A stretch of DNA of 64,000 bases from Lentzea sp. NEAU-D7 (GCF_026242055.1 NZ_JAPJDL010000021.1:1-64000); one strand, 5' to 3'. Numbered from the stretch's first letter, positions 45,016 to 53,854 are shown. The notes: generated by a model from the letters alone, not told the origin. Numbers and translations are program-made.

Positions 45016-45930
45016 TCAGCTCAGCAGGGCCTTGCCCGCGGCGATGATCTTGTCGAGCGCGGCCAGGTGCTCGTCCAGCGGGTCGATCAGCGGCGGCCGC
45101 ACGCCGCCGACCTCGAGACCGTTCGCGCGCACCGCGGCCTTCACCAGGGCGACCGCGTAGCCGGGGACCTTGTCCCGCAGCTCGACCAGGGGCTTGTAGA
45201 ACTCGAAGAGGAACCGGTTCACGAGCTCGGTGTCGCCGGACTGCACGGCGTTGTAGAAGCCGATCGAGATCTCCGGGGCGAAGCAGAACACCGCCGACGA
45301 GTAGAGCTCGACGCCGATGGCCCGGTACGCGAGCTGCGTCATCTCCGCGGTCGGCAGGCCGTTGAAGAACTGGAACGGCTTGTCAACGTTGGCACGGACG
45401 GACAGCACGATCCGCTGCATCTGGTCGAGGTCGCCGAGACCGTCCTTCAGGCCCACGACGTTCGGGATCCGCGCGACCTCGACCGCGGTCTCCGGCGTGA
45501 ACCGCGCGTTGTTGCGCTGGTAGACGATGATCGGCAGTTCGGTGGCACCGGCGACCTCGGCCACGTACCGCACGAGCCCGGCGGCCGGGTTGGTCACCAG
45601 GTACGGCGGCAGCAGCAGGATGCCGTTGGCGCCGGCGCGTTCCGCCGCCTGCACGAACTGCTTGGTCGACGCGACCGAACCGCCCGCCCCGGCGAACACC
45701 GGCACCTTGCCCGCGGTCGCCTCGACCGCGACCGCCACCGCTCGCTCGAACTCGCCCAGCTCCAACGCGTGGAACTCGCCGGTGCCACAGGCGGCGAACA
45801 CCGCGCCCGGCCCGGCGGAGACACCGTGCTTGACGTGCTCGGCCAGCACGTCGTACGCGATGTTCCCCTCGCTGTCGAACGGGGTCACCGGAAAGAACAG
45901 CACACCATCGAGTTGCATAACCAGACTCAT
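45016..45930 (-). CDS. kdgD: 5-Dehydro-4-deoxyglucarate dehydratase
   Basis: A 304-residue DHDPS-family aldolase-fold enzyme that decarboxylates and dehydrates 5-dehydro-4-deoxyglucarate to 2-oxoglutarate semialdehyde. The Schiff-base lysine lies in VVGLKDGLGD and the catalytic tyrosine in PIIVYQRNNA. The GTGEF motif near the N-terminus binds the substrate carboxylate; KdgD typically has GTGEF, as here, in place of the GTTGE of DapA. It overlaps the upstream permease gene by four bases. Confidence 0.93.
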   Translation of the reverse strand: MSLVMQLDGVLFFPVTPFDSEGNIAYDVLAEHVKHGVSAGPGAVFAACGTGEFHALELGEFERAVAVAVEATAGKVPVFAGAGGSVASTKQFVQAAERAGANGILLLPPYLVTNPAAGLVRYVAEVAGATELPIIVYQRNNARFTPETAVEVARIPNVVGLKDGLGDLDQMQRIVLSVRANVDKPFQFFNGLPTAEMTQLAYRAIGVELYSSAVFCFAPEISIGFYNAVQSGDTELVNRFLFEFYKPLVELRDKVPGYAVALVKAAVRANGLEVGGVRPPLIDPLDEHLAALDKIIAAGKALLS

Positions 45931-46805
45931 CCCTTGATCGCTCCGGTGGTGATCCCACGCAGGAAGGACTTCTGCAGCGACAGGTACACGACCAGGCTCG
46001 GTACCAGCGCCAGCAACGCACCGGCCAGCACGATGCCCGTTCCGACCATGTCGTCGGACCGAAGCGCGAGGAGTGCGACCGTGAGCGTGTAATCGGAGGG
46101 GTCAGCGGCGACGATCAGGGGGAGCAGGTACTGCTCCCAAATCATGTTGAATCCGAACACGGCGATGACGCCGAGCGCGGGCTTGCACAGCGGGAGAATG
46201 ATCTGCGCGAAGAGGCGCAGCTCCCCGGCACCGTCCACTTTGGCCGCCTCCTCCAGCTCGTTGGGGATCTCCTTCATGAACTCCGTCATGACGAAGATGG
46301 AGAAACCCCAAGCCCCCAGCGGGAGGATGACGCCGAGCAGGGTGCCCTTGAGACTCACGTGCACCAGAGGCAGGTCCCCGATCACCAGCGACAGCGGGAT
46401 CGCGATGACCTCCTCAGGCAACATCATCGTGGCGAGAATGACCAACAGGGCGATGGCCTGACCGCGGAACTTCTTGCGCGCCAACGCGTATGCGGCGAAA
46501 ACGCTCACCGCCAGCTGCAGCAGCAGCGCACCACCAGCGATGATCAGCGAGTTCATCAGGTAGTGCCAGATCTTGTTCTCCGCCGCGACCTGGAAGTTGA
46601 TCAGAGACGGGTTGTCCGGGATCACCGACAGCTTGGTCGGGTCCGGGTTGTGGTCGAACGCGCCGGAGAAGATGACCAGCAGCGGTCCGCAGAAAAGGAT
46701 TACAGCGAGGGCGCTGAAAAGAAACCGGATGCCCCTGCTGAGCCACGCGTCCGGGCGGGCGGACCAGCCGATGGCGCTGTCGAAGCGACTCGAGTTGACG
46801 CTCAT
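45927..46805 (-). CDS. Carbohydrate ABC transporter permease (MalG type)
   Basis: A 292-residue permease with six transmembrane segments and the EAA loop (EELEEAAKVDGAGELRLFAQIILPLCKP). The ATG at 46805 follows a GGAGG site four bases upstream and overlaps the stop of the MalF-type permease (ATGA). A longer open frame upstream is not used. It belongs to the carbohydrate-uptake-1 family and forms the membrane channel with its partner. Confidence 0.93.
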   Translation of the reverse strand: MSVNSSRFDSAIGWSARPDAWLSRGIRFLFSALAVILFCGPLLVIFSGAFDHNPDPTKLSVIPDNPSLINFQVAAENKIWHYLMNSLIIAGGALLLQLAVSVFAAYALARKKFRGQAIALLVILATMMLPEEVIAIPLSLVIGDLPLVHVSLKGTLLGVILPLGAWGFSIFVMTEFMKEIPNELEEAAKVDGAGELRLFAQIILPLCKPALGVIAVFGFNMIWEQYLLPLIVAADPSDYTLTVALLALRSDDMVGTGIVLAGALLALVPSLVVYLSLQKSFLRGITTGAIKG

Positions 46806-47773
46806 CGCGCCTCCTTCCACCGGCGGTACCACTGCACGCTGACCGTCAAAACCAAGGTAACCAGGAACAAGAGCACAGAACCAGCCGAGGCGAGTCCGGC
46901 TTCGGACTGTTCGAAGGCCGTGGTGTAGACGCGGGTCATCCACACGTCGGTCGACCCGGCGGGCCCACCGCCGGTGAGCACGTACACCTCGGTGAAGACG
47001 CGCAGCCCGCGGATAGCCGCCAGCGTCAGCAGGATCGTGATGACGGGCCGCAACGCGGGGAGCGTGACGTTCCAGATCCGTTGCGGCGTCGTCGCGCCGT
47101 CGATCGCGGCGGCCTCGTACTGCTGGCGGTCGATGCCGGCGAGCCCGGCGAGGATCAGCACCATGTCGTACGGGGCGTGCTTCCAGATGCCCACGAACAT
47201 GACCGACACCAGCGAGGTGTCGGTGCTGTGGATGTACTCCCAGGGGCCGAGGCCTACCCACGAGATGAGCTCGTTGAGGAAGCCTTCGGGCGCCGGGTAG
47301 AAGAACAGCCGCCAGATCTCACCGATGACCGCGGTGGCCGCCACGACGGGCAGGAACACCGCGGACCGCACGAACCACAGCGACTTGGTGTGGCCTTCGA
47401 GCAGCAGCGCCAGGAAGAAGCCGATCACCATGGCGCCGACGGTCTGACCGCCGGCCAGCACGAGGGTGTGCCAGCTGGCGGTCAGGAACTTCTCGTCCTG
47501 CAGGATCGTCGCGTAGTTCTTGAAGCCGACGAAGATGTCGCCCAGGAACGGCCGGACCTCGAACAGCGAGAGCCGGATGCCCTCCGCCATCGGGATGAAC
47601 TTGAAGACCAGGAAGATCAGCGCGGCGGGGAGCAGGAAGAGCCACGGGATGAAGTTGGCTCCCGTGAGGCGGCGCCGGCGGCGCCGCCTCACGGGGTGGG
47701 TTTCGACGGCACCGCCGCCACTAGCCGTCGAGCCCACGTCTCGGGTGTCGCCGAGTGATTGGACTGCGGTCAC
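46802..47773 (-). CDS. Carbohydrate ABC transporter permease (MalF type)
   Basis: A 323-residue permease. A basic cytoplasmic N-terminus (HPVRRRRRRRLTG) precedes six transmembrane helices and the EAA motif YEAAAIDGATTPQRIWNVTLP. It overlaps the binding-protein gene upstream and the MalG-type gene downstream, each by four bases. No ATPase gene is in this operon, so the system must borrow a shared (MsiK-like) ATPase encoded elsewhere, as is usual in actinobacteria. Confidence 0.93.
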   Translation of the reverse strand: MTAVQSLGDTRDVGSTASGGGAVETHPVRRRRRRRLTGANFIPWLFLLPAALIFLVFKFIPMAEGIRLSLFEVRPFLGDIFVGFKNYATILQDEKFLTASWHTLVLAGGQTVGAMVIGFFLALLLEGHTKSLWFVRSAVFLPVVAATAVIGEIWRLFFYPAPEGFLNELISWVGLGPWEYIHSTDTSLVSVMFVGIWKHAPYDMVLILAGLAGIDRQQYEAAAIDGATTPQRIWNVTLPALRPVITILLTLAAIRGLRVFTEVYVLTGGGPAGSTDVWMTRVYTTAFEQSEAGLASAGSVLLFLVTLVLTVSVQWYRRWKEAR

Positions 47774-49089
47774 TTCGACGCCTTCTGGTTCTCGAGTTCC
47801 TTCTTGAGCGCCTCCGCGAGCGCCTTCAGCTCGGCCGAGGAGTCAGCGGGGCACTTCGCGAAGATGGAGTTCAGGGCCTCCGAGGTCTTCTGCCGGAACG
47901 GCGCGAAGTTCGGGACGCTGGGGAACGGCCGCGCCTCGCTGGAGTACACGCCCGCCACGGTCGCCCAGCGCGGATCCTTGTACGTCGCGTTGACGTCGAC
48001 GCTCTTGTTGACGGGCAGGCGCACGACCGGCTGCGGGTCGCCCTTCATGCCGGCCTGCTGCGCCTCGGGCGTGATCAGGTACTCGGCGAGCTTCTTCTGG
48101 TCGGCGGTCTTGGCGGAGCCGGCCATCTGGTAGATGTTCTCGCCCTCACCGAGCACCGTGGCGCCGGCCGGGCCCTTCGGCGACGCGACGACCTCGTACT
48201 TGTCCTTGCCGACCGACTTGTCGAAGCGGCCGATCATGTACGGGCCGGTGAGGTAGATGCCGCTCTTGCCCGACTCGAACAGCGGGTGCGCGTCGTTCGT
48301 GCCCAGGGTCAGCGAGCCGGGCTGCATGACCTTGTCCTCGCAGAAGAGCTTGCGCAGCCGTTCGACCGCCCTGGTCGACTCCGGCGAGTCGATGCCGACG
48401 CGGAACTTGCCGTCGCCCTCGTCCTCGAGGATGTCGCCGCCGCCCTGCCAGATGTAGCTGGCCGCCCACCACCCGAGGTAGCCGCGGTCGGTCGTGCCCG
48501 GCACGAGCATGCCGTAGGTGTCGTTCTGCCCGTTGCCGTCGGGGTCGTCGCGGGTGAAGGCCCTCGCGAGGTCGTCGAGCTCCTCCCACGTGGTGGGGAT
48601 CGGCTTGCCGAGCTTCTCGCGCCAGTCCTTGCGGATCAGCGTGACCATCGCCTGGGTGGAGTAGGGAATGGCGTAGAACTTGCCGTCCGCGCCCTTCCCG
48701 TTGTTCCACGCGCGGTCGACGATGTCGGCGCCGCCCGCGATGTCGTCCTTGGTGACCTCGGTCGTCCAGCCCTGCTTGACGAAGTTGCCGAGCGAGCCGG
48801 TGTCGGTGATGACGACGTCGGGGAGGTCCTTCGACGCGGCGCGCTGCTGCACCTGCTTGTCGAAGTCGTTGAAGATCGGCTTGTAGTCGACCTGCACACC
48901 GGTCTTCTCGGTGAACGACTTGAAGATCTTCTCGTACACCTTCGCGGTCGCCTCGGTGGAGCGGGTCCACACCTCCAGAGGCTTGTTCGGGTCCTTGCTC
49001 GACGTCGCCGTGCTGCCACCGCTGCCGCACCCCGCGAGCAGCGCGGCCACGCCCAGCGTGGCGAGTGTTGTGGCAGTTCTACGGCGCAT
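47770..49089 (-). CDS. Extracellular solute-binding lipoprotein (family 1)
   Basis: A 439-residue sugar-binding lipoprotein. The signal peptide ends AALLAGC with Cys21. The mature protein has the family-1 binding-protein layout (LEVWTRSTEATAKVYEKIFKSF...VQVDYKPI; later GMLVPGTTDRGYLGWWAASY). It is the first gene of the operon binding protein - two permeases - kdgD - gudD - unknown protein, so its ligand is probably a uronate, aldarate or a uronic-acid oligomer. Two direct repeats upstream (49116-49144) are a likely operator. Confidence 0.92.
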   Translation of the reverse strand: MRRRTATTLATLGVAALLAGCGSGGSTATSSKDPNKPLEVWTRSTEATAKVYEKIFKSFTEKTGVQVDYKPIFNDFDKQVQQRAASKDLPDVVITDTGSLGNFVKQGWTTEVTKDDIAGGADIVDRAWNNGKGADGKFYAIPYSTQAMVTLIRKDWREKLGKPIPTTWEELDDLARAFTRDDPDGNGQNDTYGMLVPGTTDRGYLGWWAASYIWQGGGDILEDEGDGKFRVGIDSPESTRAVERLRKLFCEDKVMQPGSLTLGTNDAHPLFESGKSGIYLTGPYMIGRFDKSVGKDKYEVVASPKGPAGATVLGEGENIYQMAGSAKTADQKKLAEYLITPEAQQAGMKGDPQPVVRLPVNKSVDVNATYKDPRWATVAGVYSSEARPFPSVPNFAPFRQKTSEALNSIFAKCPADSSAELKALAEALKKELENQKASK

Positions 49090-49115
49090 CGTCGAAGCCC
49101 TTCGCGTTCATGTAC

Positions 49116-49144
49116 GTGAACCTGGGTCGTACTTGTGAACCTGG
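49116..49144. promoter_or_regulatory. Candidate IclR operator (tandem repeats)
   Basis: The 10-base sequence GTGAACCTGG occurs twice, at 49116-49125 and 49135-49144, 19 bp apart, in the gap between the divergent importer operon and the iclR gene. Such a repeat in the shared promoter region is where the local regulator would bind. Confidence 0.5.
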
Positions 49145-49214
49145 TGCAGGACTGTAAGAATCAGGACAGCGACGTGTCAAGGGCAAGTTGCTTTCCTGTT
49201 TCGAGGAGGGTCCG

Positions 49215-50003
49215 GTGGCGTCACCGATCGACAAGGGCACGGCTCGTCCGGGCGCGGTGAAGTCCGCCGACCGCACCGTGGAGCTGCTCGAAGTGCTGTC
49301 CGCGTCAGACCGCAGGCTGACGCTCACGGAGCTGCACCGCGAGCTGAGCTATCCCAAGTCCAGCCTGTACATGCTGCTGCAGACGCTGGTCGCGCGCGGC
49401 TGGGTGGAGGTCGACTCGGACAGGGGCACGTACGGCATCGGCGTGCGCGCGCTGCTCGTCGGTACGTCCTACCTGGACCACGACCCCGTCGTGCGGGCGG
49501 CGATCCGCGTGATGGAGCAGGTCCGCCAGGACATCAACGAGACCGTGCACCTTGCCCGTTTGGACGGCGCGGACGTCGTCTACCTGGCGAGCCGCGAGTC
49601 CGAGCACCACCTGCGCGTCGTCTCGCGCGTCGGCCGGCGGCTGCCGGCGCACTCGACGTCGCTGGGCAAGGCCGTGCTGTCGACGCGCACGCCGGAGGAG
49701 GTCGACCTGATCCTCCCCCACGACCTGGCGCCGCTGACCCCCAACACCGTGATCGATCGGGCGGCGCTGCACGAGCAGCTCGCCGGGTTCCGCAACGTCG
49801 GCTACGCCCACGAACGCGAGGAGAACACGCCCGGACTGGGCTGTTTCGCGGTGGCGCTGCCGTACCGCAATCCCGTGCTGGACGCCATGAGTTGCTCGGT
49901 GCCGCTGGGCAGGCTGACCCCGGAGCACGAGCGGCAGGTCATCTCCGCTCTGCTCGACGCCGCCCGGACGATCACCGAGCTCCTCCGCCAGTTCGGTCGC
50001 TGA
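49215..50003 (+). CDS. IclR-family transcriptional regulator
   Basis: A 262-residue regulator. An N-terminal winged helix-turn-helix (KSADRTVELLEVLSASDRRLTLTELHREL) is followed by the IclR effector domain from about residue 85 (VRQDINETVHLARLDGADVVYLA...LPAHSTSLGKAVL). The GTG at 49215 is chosen for the GAGGAGGG site; a TTG nine codons upstream is in frame. It is divergent from the importer operon and heads udh and the aldehyde dehydrogenase gene, so it is the obvious pathway regulator. The effector may be an aldarate or 2-oxoglutarate semialdehyde precursor. Confidence 0.92.
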   Translation: MASPIDKGTARPGAVKSADRTVELLEVLSASDRRLTLTELHRELSYPKSSLYMLLQTLVARGWVEVDSDRGTYGIGVRALLVGTSYLDHDPVVRAAIRVMEQVRQDINETVHLARLDGADVVYLASRESEHHLRVVSRVGRRLPAHSTSLGKAVLSTRTPEEVDLILPHDLAPLTPNTVIDRAALHEQLAGFRNVGYAHEREENTPGLGCFAVALPYRNPVLDAMSCSVPLGRLTPEHERQVISALLDAARTITELLRQFGR

Positions 50004-50043
50004 GCTTGCCGAAACACCTGAACAAGACGGAGGGTTCCAACCC

Positions 50044-50868
50044 GTGACCGCACGCATCCTGATCACCGGCGCCGGTGGCGGGGTGGGAACGCTCATGCGT
50101 TCCCGTCTCGCCGCGGAGGGCCGTGTCCTGCGGCTGCTGGACATCGCGGAGCTGCCCGCGGCCGCCGACGGCGAGAACGTCGAGCTCGTCGAGGCCTCGG
50201 TGACCGACATGGCCGCGATGGAGGCCGCGACGAAGGACGTCGACGCGGTGATCCACCTCGGCGGCCACAGCCTCGAGGAGTCGTGGGACAAGATCCTGCG
50301 CGTCAACATCGACGGCACCCACACCGTGCTGGAGGCCGCGCGGCGTTCCGGCGTCCGCCGCGTCGTCCTGGCCAGCTCGAACCACGCCGTCGGCTACCTC
50401 GAGCGCGCCGACGGTGAGGCGGGCGACTACGCGTTCCCGCGCCCGGACACCTACTACGGCGTGTCCAAGGTGGCGCTGGAGGCGCTGGGGTCTCTGTACG
50501 CCGACCGCTACGGCATGGACGTGATCGCGATCCGCATCGGGTCGTGCTTCGAGAAGCCGCGCGACGTGCGGATGCTGTCGACGTGGATGTCGCCGGACGA
50601 CGGCGCGCGCCTGTTCGAGGCGTGCCTCTCTGCCCCGTCACCCGGTTTCCGGATCGTGTGGGGCGTCTCGAACAACAAGCGCGGCTGGTTCTCGCTGGAC
50701 GAGGCCCGCGCGCTGGGATACGAGCCGCAGGACGACTCGGAGGTGTACGCGGCCGCAGTGCTGGAGCAGCACGGCGAACTCGACCCCTCGTCGCCCGCGG
50801 CGAGGTACGTGGGTGGAGCCTGGTGCGGCCCCGATTTCGACACGGCAGTCAAGGAGGCAGGGCGTTGA
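50044..50868 (+). CDS. udh: Uronate dehydrogenase
   Basis: A 274-residue short-chain-type (extended SDR) oxidoreductase that oxidises D-glucuronate or D-galacturonate with NAD+ to the aldarolactone. The nucleotide-binding TGAGGGVG motif is at residues 8-15 and the catalytic Y138-xxx-K142 in DTYYGVSK. GSCFEKPRDVRMLSTWMS is characteristic of uronate dehydrogenases. It starts with GTG after a GGAGG site and its stop overlaps the start of the next gene (TTGA). Confidence 0.92.
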   Translation: MTARILITGAGGGVGTLMRSRLAAEGRVLRLLDIAELPAAADGENVELVEASVTDMAAMEAATKDVDAVIHLGGHSLEESWDKILRVNIDGTHTVLEAARRSGVRRVVLASSNHAVGYLERADGEAGDYAFPRPDTYYGVSKVALEALGSLYADRYGMDVIAIRIGSCFEKPRDVRMLSTWMSPDDGARLFEACLSAPSPGFRIVWGVSNNKRGWFSLDEARALGYEPQDDSEVYAAAVLEQHGELDPSSPAARYVGGAWCGPDFDTAVKEAGR

Positions 50869-52367
50869 GCCACGTCGTGCAGGGATACAACCCGCGCACC
50901 GGTGAGCCGTACGGCGAACCGGTTGCGAAGACCCCCGACAGCGAGGTCGACCGCATCGCGTCCGCCGCGGCCGTCGCGTTCTCGGCGTGGTCGGTCGTTC
51001 CGGCGGCGGAGCGTGCCGTGGTGCTGGAGAAGGTCGCGGACGCGCTGGACGCCGAGTCGGCGTTGCTCGTGGAGACGGCCGACAGCGAGACGGCGCTGGG
51101 CGTGCCGCGGCTGACGACCGAGCTCAAGCGCACGACGAACCAGCTGCGGCTGTTCAGCGAGGTGTTGCGCGAGGGCAGCTACGTCGAAGCCACTTTGGAC
51201 ACGGCGAACCCGGACATCATCCCGCCGCGGCCGGTGCTGCGGCGCGTGCTCCGTCCTCTCGGGACGGTCGCGGTGTTCTCCGCGTCGAACTTCCCGTTCG
51301 CCTTCTCGGTCGCCGGTGGTGACACGGCCTCCGCGCTGGCGTCCGGTTGTTCCGTTGTGGTGAAAGCACATTCGGCACACCCGTCGACGTCGCGCGAGAC
51401 CGCCAGGGTGGTGGTCGACGCACTGCGTGAAGCCGGTGCGCCCGAGGGCGTGTTCGGCATCGTGTACGGCACCGAGGCCGGTGTCGCGCTGGTGAAGCAC
51501 TCCGCGGTGCGCGCCGTCGGCTTCACCGGCTCGACCGGGGGCGGCCGGGCGCTGTTCGACCTGGCGCAGGGCCGGCCGGACCCGATCCCGTTCTACGGCG
51601 AGCTCGGCAGCGTGAACCCGACGGTGATCCTGCCCGGTGCGGCGACCCCGGAGATCGCCGCCGGTTTCGCGCAGTCGCTGGTGATGGGTGTCGGGCAGTT
51701 CTGCACGAACCCCGGCCTGGTGTTCGCGCCGGAGTCGATCGTGGCGGCGCTGGGCGAGGCCGTCGCGGCCTCGTCGGGTGGCGCGATGCTGAACGAGCGG
51801 ATGTGCGACTCCTACAAGGCGGGCACGGACGCGCTGGCCGCGTCGGACCTCGTCTCCGTGGTGTCGACGGGTGTCCGCCCGGACGAGGCCTGGGCCGTGG
51901 CACCGCTGCTGTTCAGCACGTCGGTGAAGGTGTTCGAGGAGAACCTCGAGAAGCTGACCGAGGAGCACTTCGGCCCGGCCGCGCTGGTCGTGACGTACTC
52001 GTCGCCGGAGGAGCTGCACTCGGTGCTGGCGAAGCTGCCGGGCACGCTGACCGGCACGGTGCACGCCGCCGAGTCGGACCACGCGGAGGCCGGCCGGATC
52101 GCCGAGATCCTGCGACACGTGGCGGGCCGGATCATCTTCAACGCCTGGCCGACCGGTGTCGCGGTGGCGTGGGGCCAGCACCACGGTGGCCCGTGGCCGT
52201 CGACGACGAACCCGCTGCACACGTCGGTGGGCGCCACGTCGATCCGCCGCTGGATCGCGCCGGTGACGTACCAGTCGTGGCCGGACGCGTTGCTGCCGGC
52301 GGAGTTGCAGGACGCGAACCCGCTCGGCATCCCGCGCCGGGTGGACGGTGTGCTCGGCGTGCACTGA
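50865..52367 (+). CDS. 2-Oxoglutarate semialdehyde (2,5-dioxovalerate)-type aldehyde dehydrogenase
   Basis: A 500-residue NAD(P)-dependent aldehyde dehydrogenase. The catalytic cysteine is in GQFCTNPGLV and the general-base glutamate in GELGS. This sequence context is that of the alpha-ketoglutaric semialdehyde dehydrogenase group rather than of generic aldehyde dehydrogenases. It begins with a rare TTG, four bases into the udh stop (TTGA), with AAGGAGG upstream. It completes the route from KdgD product to 2-oxoglutarate. A strong terminator follows. Confidence 0.9.
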   Translation: MSHVVQGYNPRTGEPYGEPVAKTPDSEVDRIASAAAVAFSAWSVVPAAERAVVLEKVADALDAESALLVETADSETALGVPRLTTELKRTTNQLRLFSEVLREGSYVEATLDTANPDIIPPRPVLRRVLRPLGTVAVFSASNFPFAFSVAGGDTASALASGCSVVVKAHSAHPSTSRETARVVVDALREAGAPEGVFGIVYGTEAGVALVKHSAVRAVGFTGSTGGGRALFDLAQGRPDPIPFYGELGSVNPTVILPGAATPEIAAGFAQSLVMGVGQFCTNPGLVFAPESIVAALGEAVAASSGGAMLNERMCDSYKAGTDALAASDLVSVVSTGVRPDEAWAVAPLLFSTSVKVFEENLEKLTEEHFGPAALVVTYSSPEELHSVLAKLPGTLTGTVHAAESDHAEAGRIAEILRHVAGRIIFNAWPTGVAVAWGQHHGGPWPSTTNPLHTSVGATSIRRWIAPVTYQSWPDALLPAELQDANPLGIPRRVDGVLGVH

Positions 52368-52383
52368 GGGGCAGCCGCATGAG

Positions 52384-52418
52384 CGGGGCCGCTGACATCA
52401 TGTCGGCGGCCCCGTTTT
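52384..52418 (+). terminator. Terminator of the iclR-udh-aldehyde dehydrogenase operon
   Basis: Arms CGGGGCCGC (52384-52392) and GCGGCCCCG (52406-52414), with inner GACA/TGTC pairing, are followed by TTTT. It ends the operon and overlaps the first possible start of the next gene, which argues that the next gene begins at the downstream ATG. Confidence 0.85.
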
Positions 52419-52435
52419 CGTGGGAGGGACGTGCG

Positions 52436-53017
52436 ATGGTCGGTCGTCGGGCTTACAACTTCATGTACCGGACCTGGGCGCCGTGGGAGGGCGGAGCTCG
52501 TTCCGAGCTCGTGCACCTAGTGACGTCGGGACGTATCAAACCCGGCCGCGCGATCGACCTCGGCTGCGGCAGCGGAGCGAACTCGATCTTCCTCGCCGAG
52601 CACGGCTTCGACGTGACGGGCGTGGACTTCTCCCCCGTCGGCCTGGAGAAGGCCCGGCGCGCGACGCCGCCGTCGTTGTCGATCGAGTGGCTGCCGGGAG
52701 ACCTGACCGCGACCTCGATCCCCGGCGTCTCCGGGACGTTCGACCTGCTGGTCGACTACAGCGTGCTCGACGACCTGCGAGGGCCCGCCCAGGACGCGAT
52801 GGCGGCGACCGTCCACCGGCTGTCGCACCCCGGCTCGGTGTTCTTGATGTGGTGCTTCTACGACGAGATCCTGTGGTGGAAGCGCCGCGGCGGCCGGTTC
52901 CCCGGTCTCGCCGAGGGTGACGAGCAGCGGCTGTTCGGGGCGTCGTTCGAGATCGAGCGCCTGGCCGAGCCCGCCCACGGGAGCGGCTTCGCGTGCTTCC
53001 TCATGAAGCGTCTCTGA
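52436..53017 (+). CDS. Class I SAM-dependent methyltransferase
   Basis: A 193-residue methyltransferase with motif I AIDLGCGSGANSIFLAEHG at about residues 32-50 and the acidic post-I residue in VTGVDFSPVG. The ATG at 52436 is preferred: GGGAGGG lies upstream, and the earlier in-frame ATG at 52379 falls within the terminator of the preceding operon. It resembles thiopurine-type or small-molecule methyltransferases. Substrate unknown. Confidence 0.85.
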   Translation: MVGRRAYNFMYRTWAPWEGGARSELVHLVTSGRIKPGRAIDLGCGSGANSIFLAEHGFDVTGVDFSPVGLEKARRATPPSLSIEWLPGDLTATSIPGVSGTFDLLVDYSVLDDLRGPAQDAMAATVHRLSHPGSVFLMWCFYDEILWWKRRGGRFPGLAEGDEQRLFGASFEIERLAEPAHGSGFACFLMKRL

Positions 53018-53032
53018 ACGGCGGCTGATCGC

Positions 53033-53590
53033 TCAGGCTGATGCCGGGGCAATGCCGATCCTCGCGGCGATCGCCCTGGCGCACTCGACCGCCTCGGACT
53101 TCCCGCTGTCGACCTCGACGTCGTACCTCATCCCGCGATGCACCAGCTCGGCCTGCGCCTCGGCCATGCCGGCGACCCGATCACCACGAGCAAGCTCCCG
53201 CCCGGCGGCGACGGCGGCATCACACCGCACCCCGACCCACACCACGTCCAGCCCGTCGAGCGCCTTCTCCCACCGCCGCCGGGACTCGACGCCACCCAGG
53301 AACACGTCGTCCACGATCACCCGTGCCCCGGAACGCGCCATCGAGGCGACGCCCGCCATCCACGCGTCCTCCAGCACCCGGAACTCGGCTCCGACGCTGA
53401 CCTCACCGCCACCCGAGAACCCGATGCCCTCCGAGCCGAGCCGCAGCCGCGCGGGCATCACGTCGATCAACGTGTCGACGCCGATGGCCAGCCACGCTTC
53501 CGGCAACACCGCCTGCAGGCACCGCGCGATCCCCGACTTGCCCGAGCTGGACCCACCGTTGAGAACGATCACTTGAGCACTCGACGACAC
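53033..53590 (-). CDS. Chloramphenicol-phosphotransferase-like P-loop kinase
   Basis: A 185-residue P-loop kinase of the CPT (chloramphenicol 3-O-phosphotransferase-like) family. The nucleotide loop LNGGSSSGKSGIARCLQ is near residue 10, with RVIVDDVFL as a Walker B-like strand. The family includes an antibiotic-modifying enzyme, but most genomic members have unknown small-molecule targets. The GTG at 53590 fits the family N-terminus, though no strong ribosome binding site precedes it and longer frames exist. Two AT-rich palindromic repeats lie immediately upstream, between it and the monooxygenase gene. Confidence 0.78.
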   Translation of the reverse strand: MSSSAQVIVLNGGSSSGKSGIARCLQAVLPEAWLAIGVDTLIDVMPARLRLGSEGIGFSGGGEVSVGAEFRVLEDAWMAGVASMARSGARVIVDDVFLGGVESRRRWEKALDGLDVVWVGVRCDAAVAAGRELARGDRVAGMAEAQAELVHRGMRYDVEVDSGKSEAVECARAIAARIGIAPASA

Positions 53591-53651
53591 GTCCCGACGG
53601 TACCCAGACGCCTCTTCTCTCACCCCTCGTTCCTCGCCCATCACCACCTTG

Positions 53652-53691
53652 GCAATGAGTCTTTTGCCGACGAAGTCAAAAGACTCATTGC
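53652..53691. repeat. AT-rich palindromic repeat, copy 3
   Basis: Perfect 15-bp arms GCAATGAGTCTTTTG (53652-53666) and CAAAAGACTCATTGC (53677-53691) around a 10-base loop. The right arm equals the right half of the copies at 33277 and 53750, whereas the left arm has been altered to complement it. Confidence 0.85.
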
Positions 53692-53749
53692 TAAGACGCA
53701 GCTAACAGCCCTCCCGTCAACTGCCACATCGTCTCCACCGTGCGCCGGA

Positions 53750-53793
53750 TGCAAAAAACGTTTGCGGACGACGTCAAAAGACTCATTGCAAAG
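53750..53793. repeat. AT-rich palindrome-like repeat, copy 4
   Basis: A 44-bp element identical in its left half to the copy at 33277 (AAAAAACGTTTGCGGACG) and in its right half to copy 3 (CAAAAGACTCATTGC). The two halves pair only at their ends. It lies between the monooxygenase stop (53855) and copy 3. Confidence 0.82.
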
Positions 53794-53854
53794 GCCAACG
53801 GACGGAGGGTGCGGACCCTGCGGCGGGCATGGCCGGAGCGGACGGCGGAAGCGG

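Noticed and set aside
52379..52435. Upstream ATG start for the methyltransferase at 52436
   Set aside because: That ATG is just before the terminator hairpin of the preceding operon; the downstream ATG has a GGGAGGG site.
53033..53590. Chloramphenicol resistance gene
   Set aside because: Only family-level likeness to CPT; the family has many unrelated small-molecule kinases, so resistance is not claimed.
53652..53793. Pair of palindromes as an insertion sequence remnant or attachment site
   Set aside because: No transposase or integrase fragment lies nearby and no target-site duplication is visible; treated as a repeat family instead.
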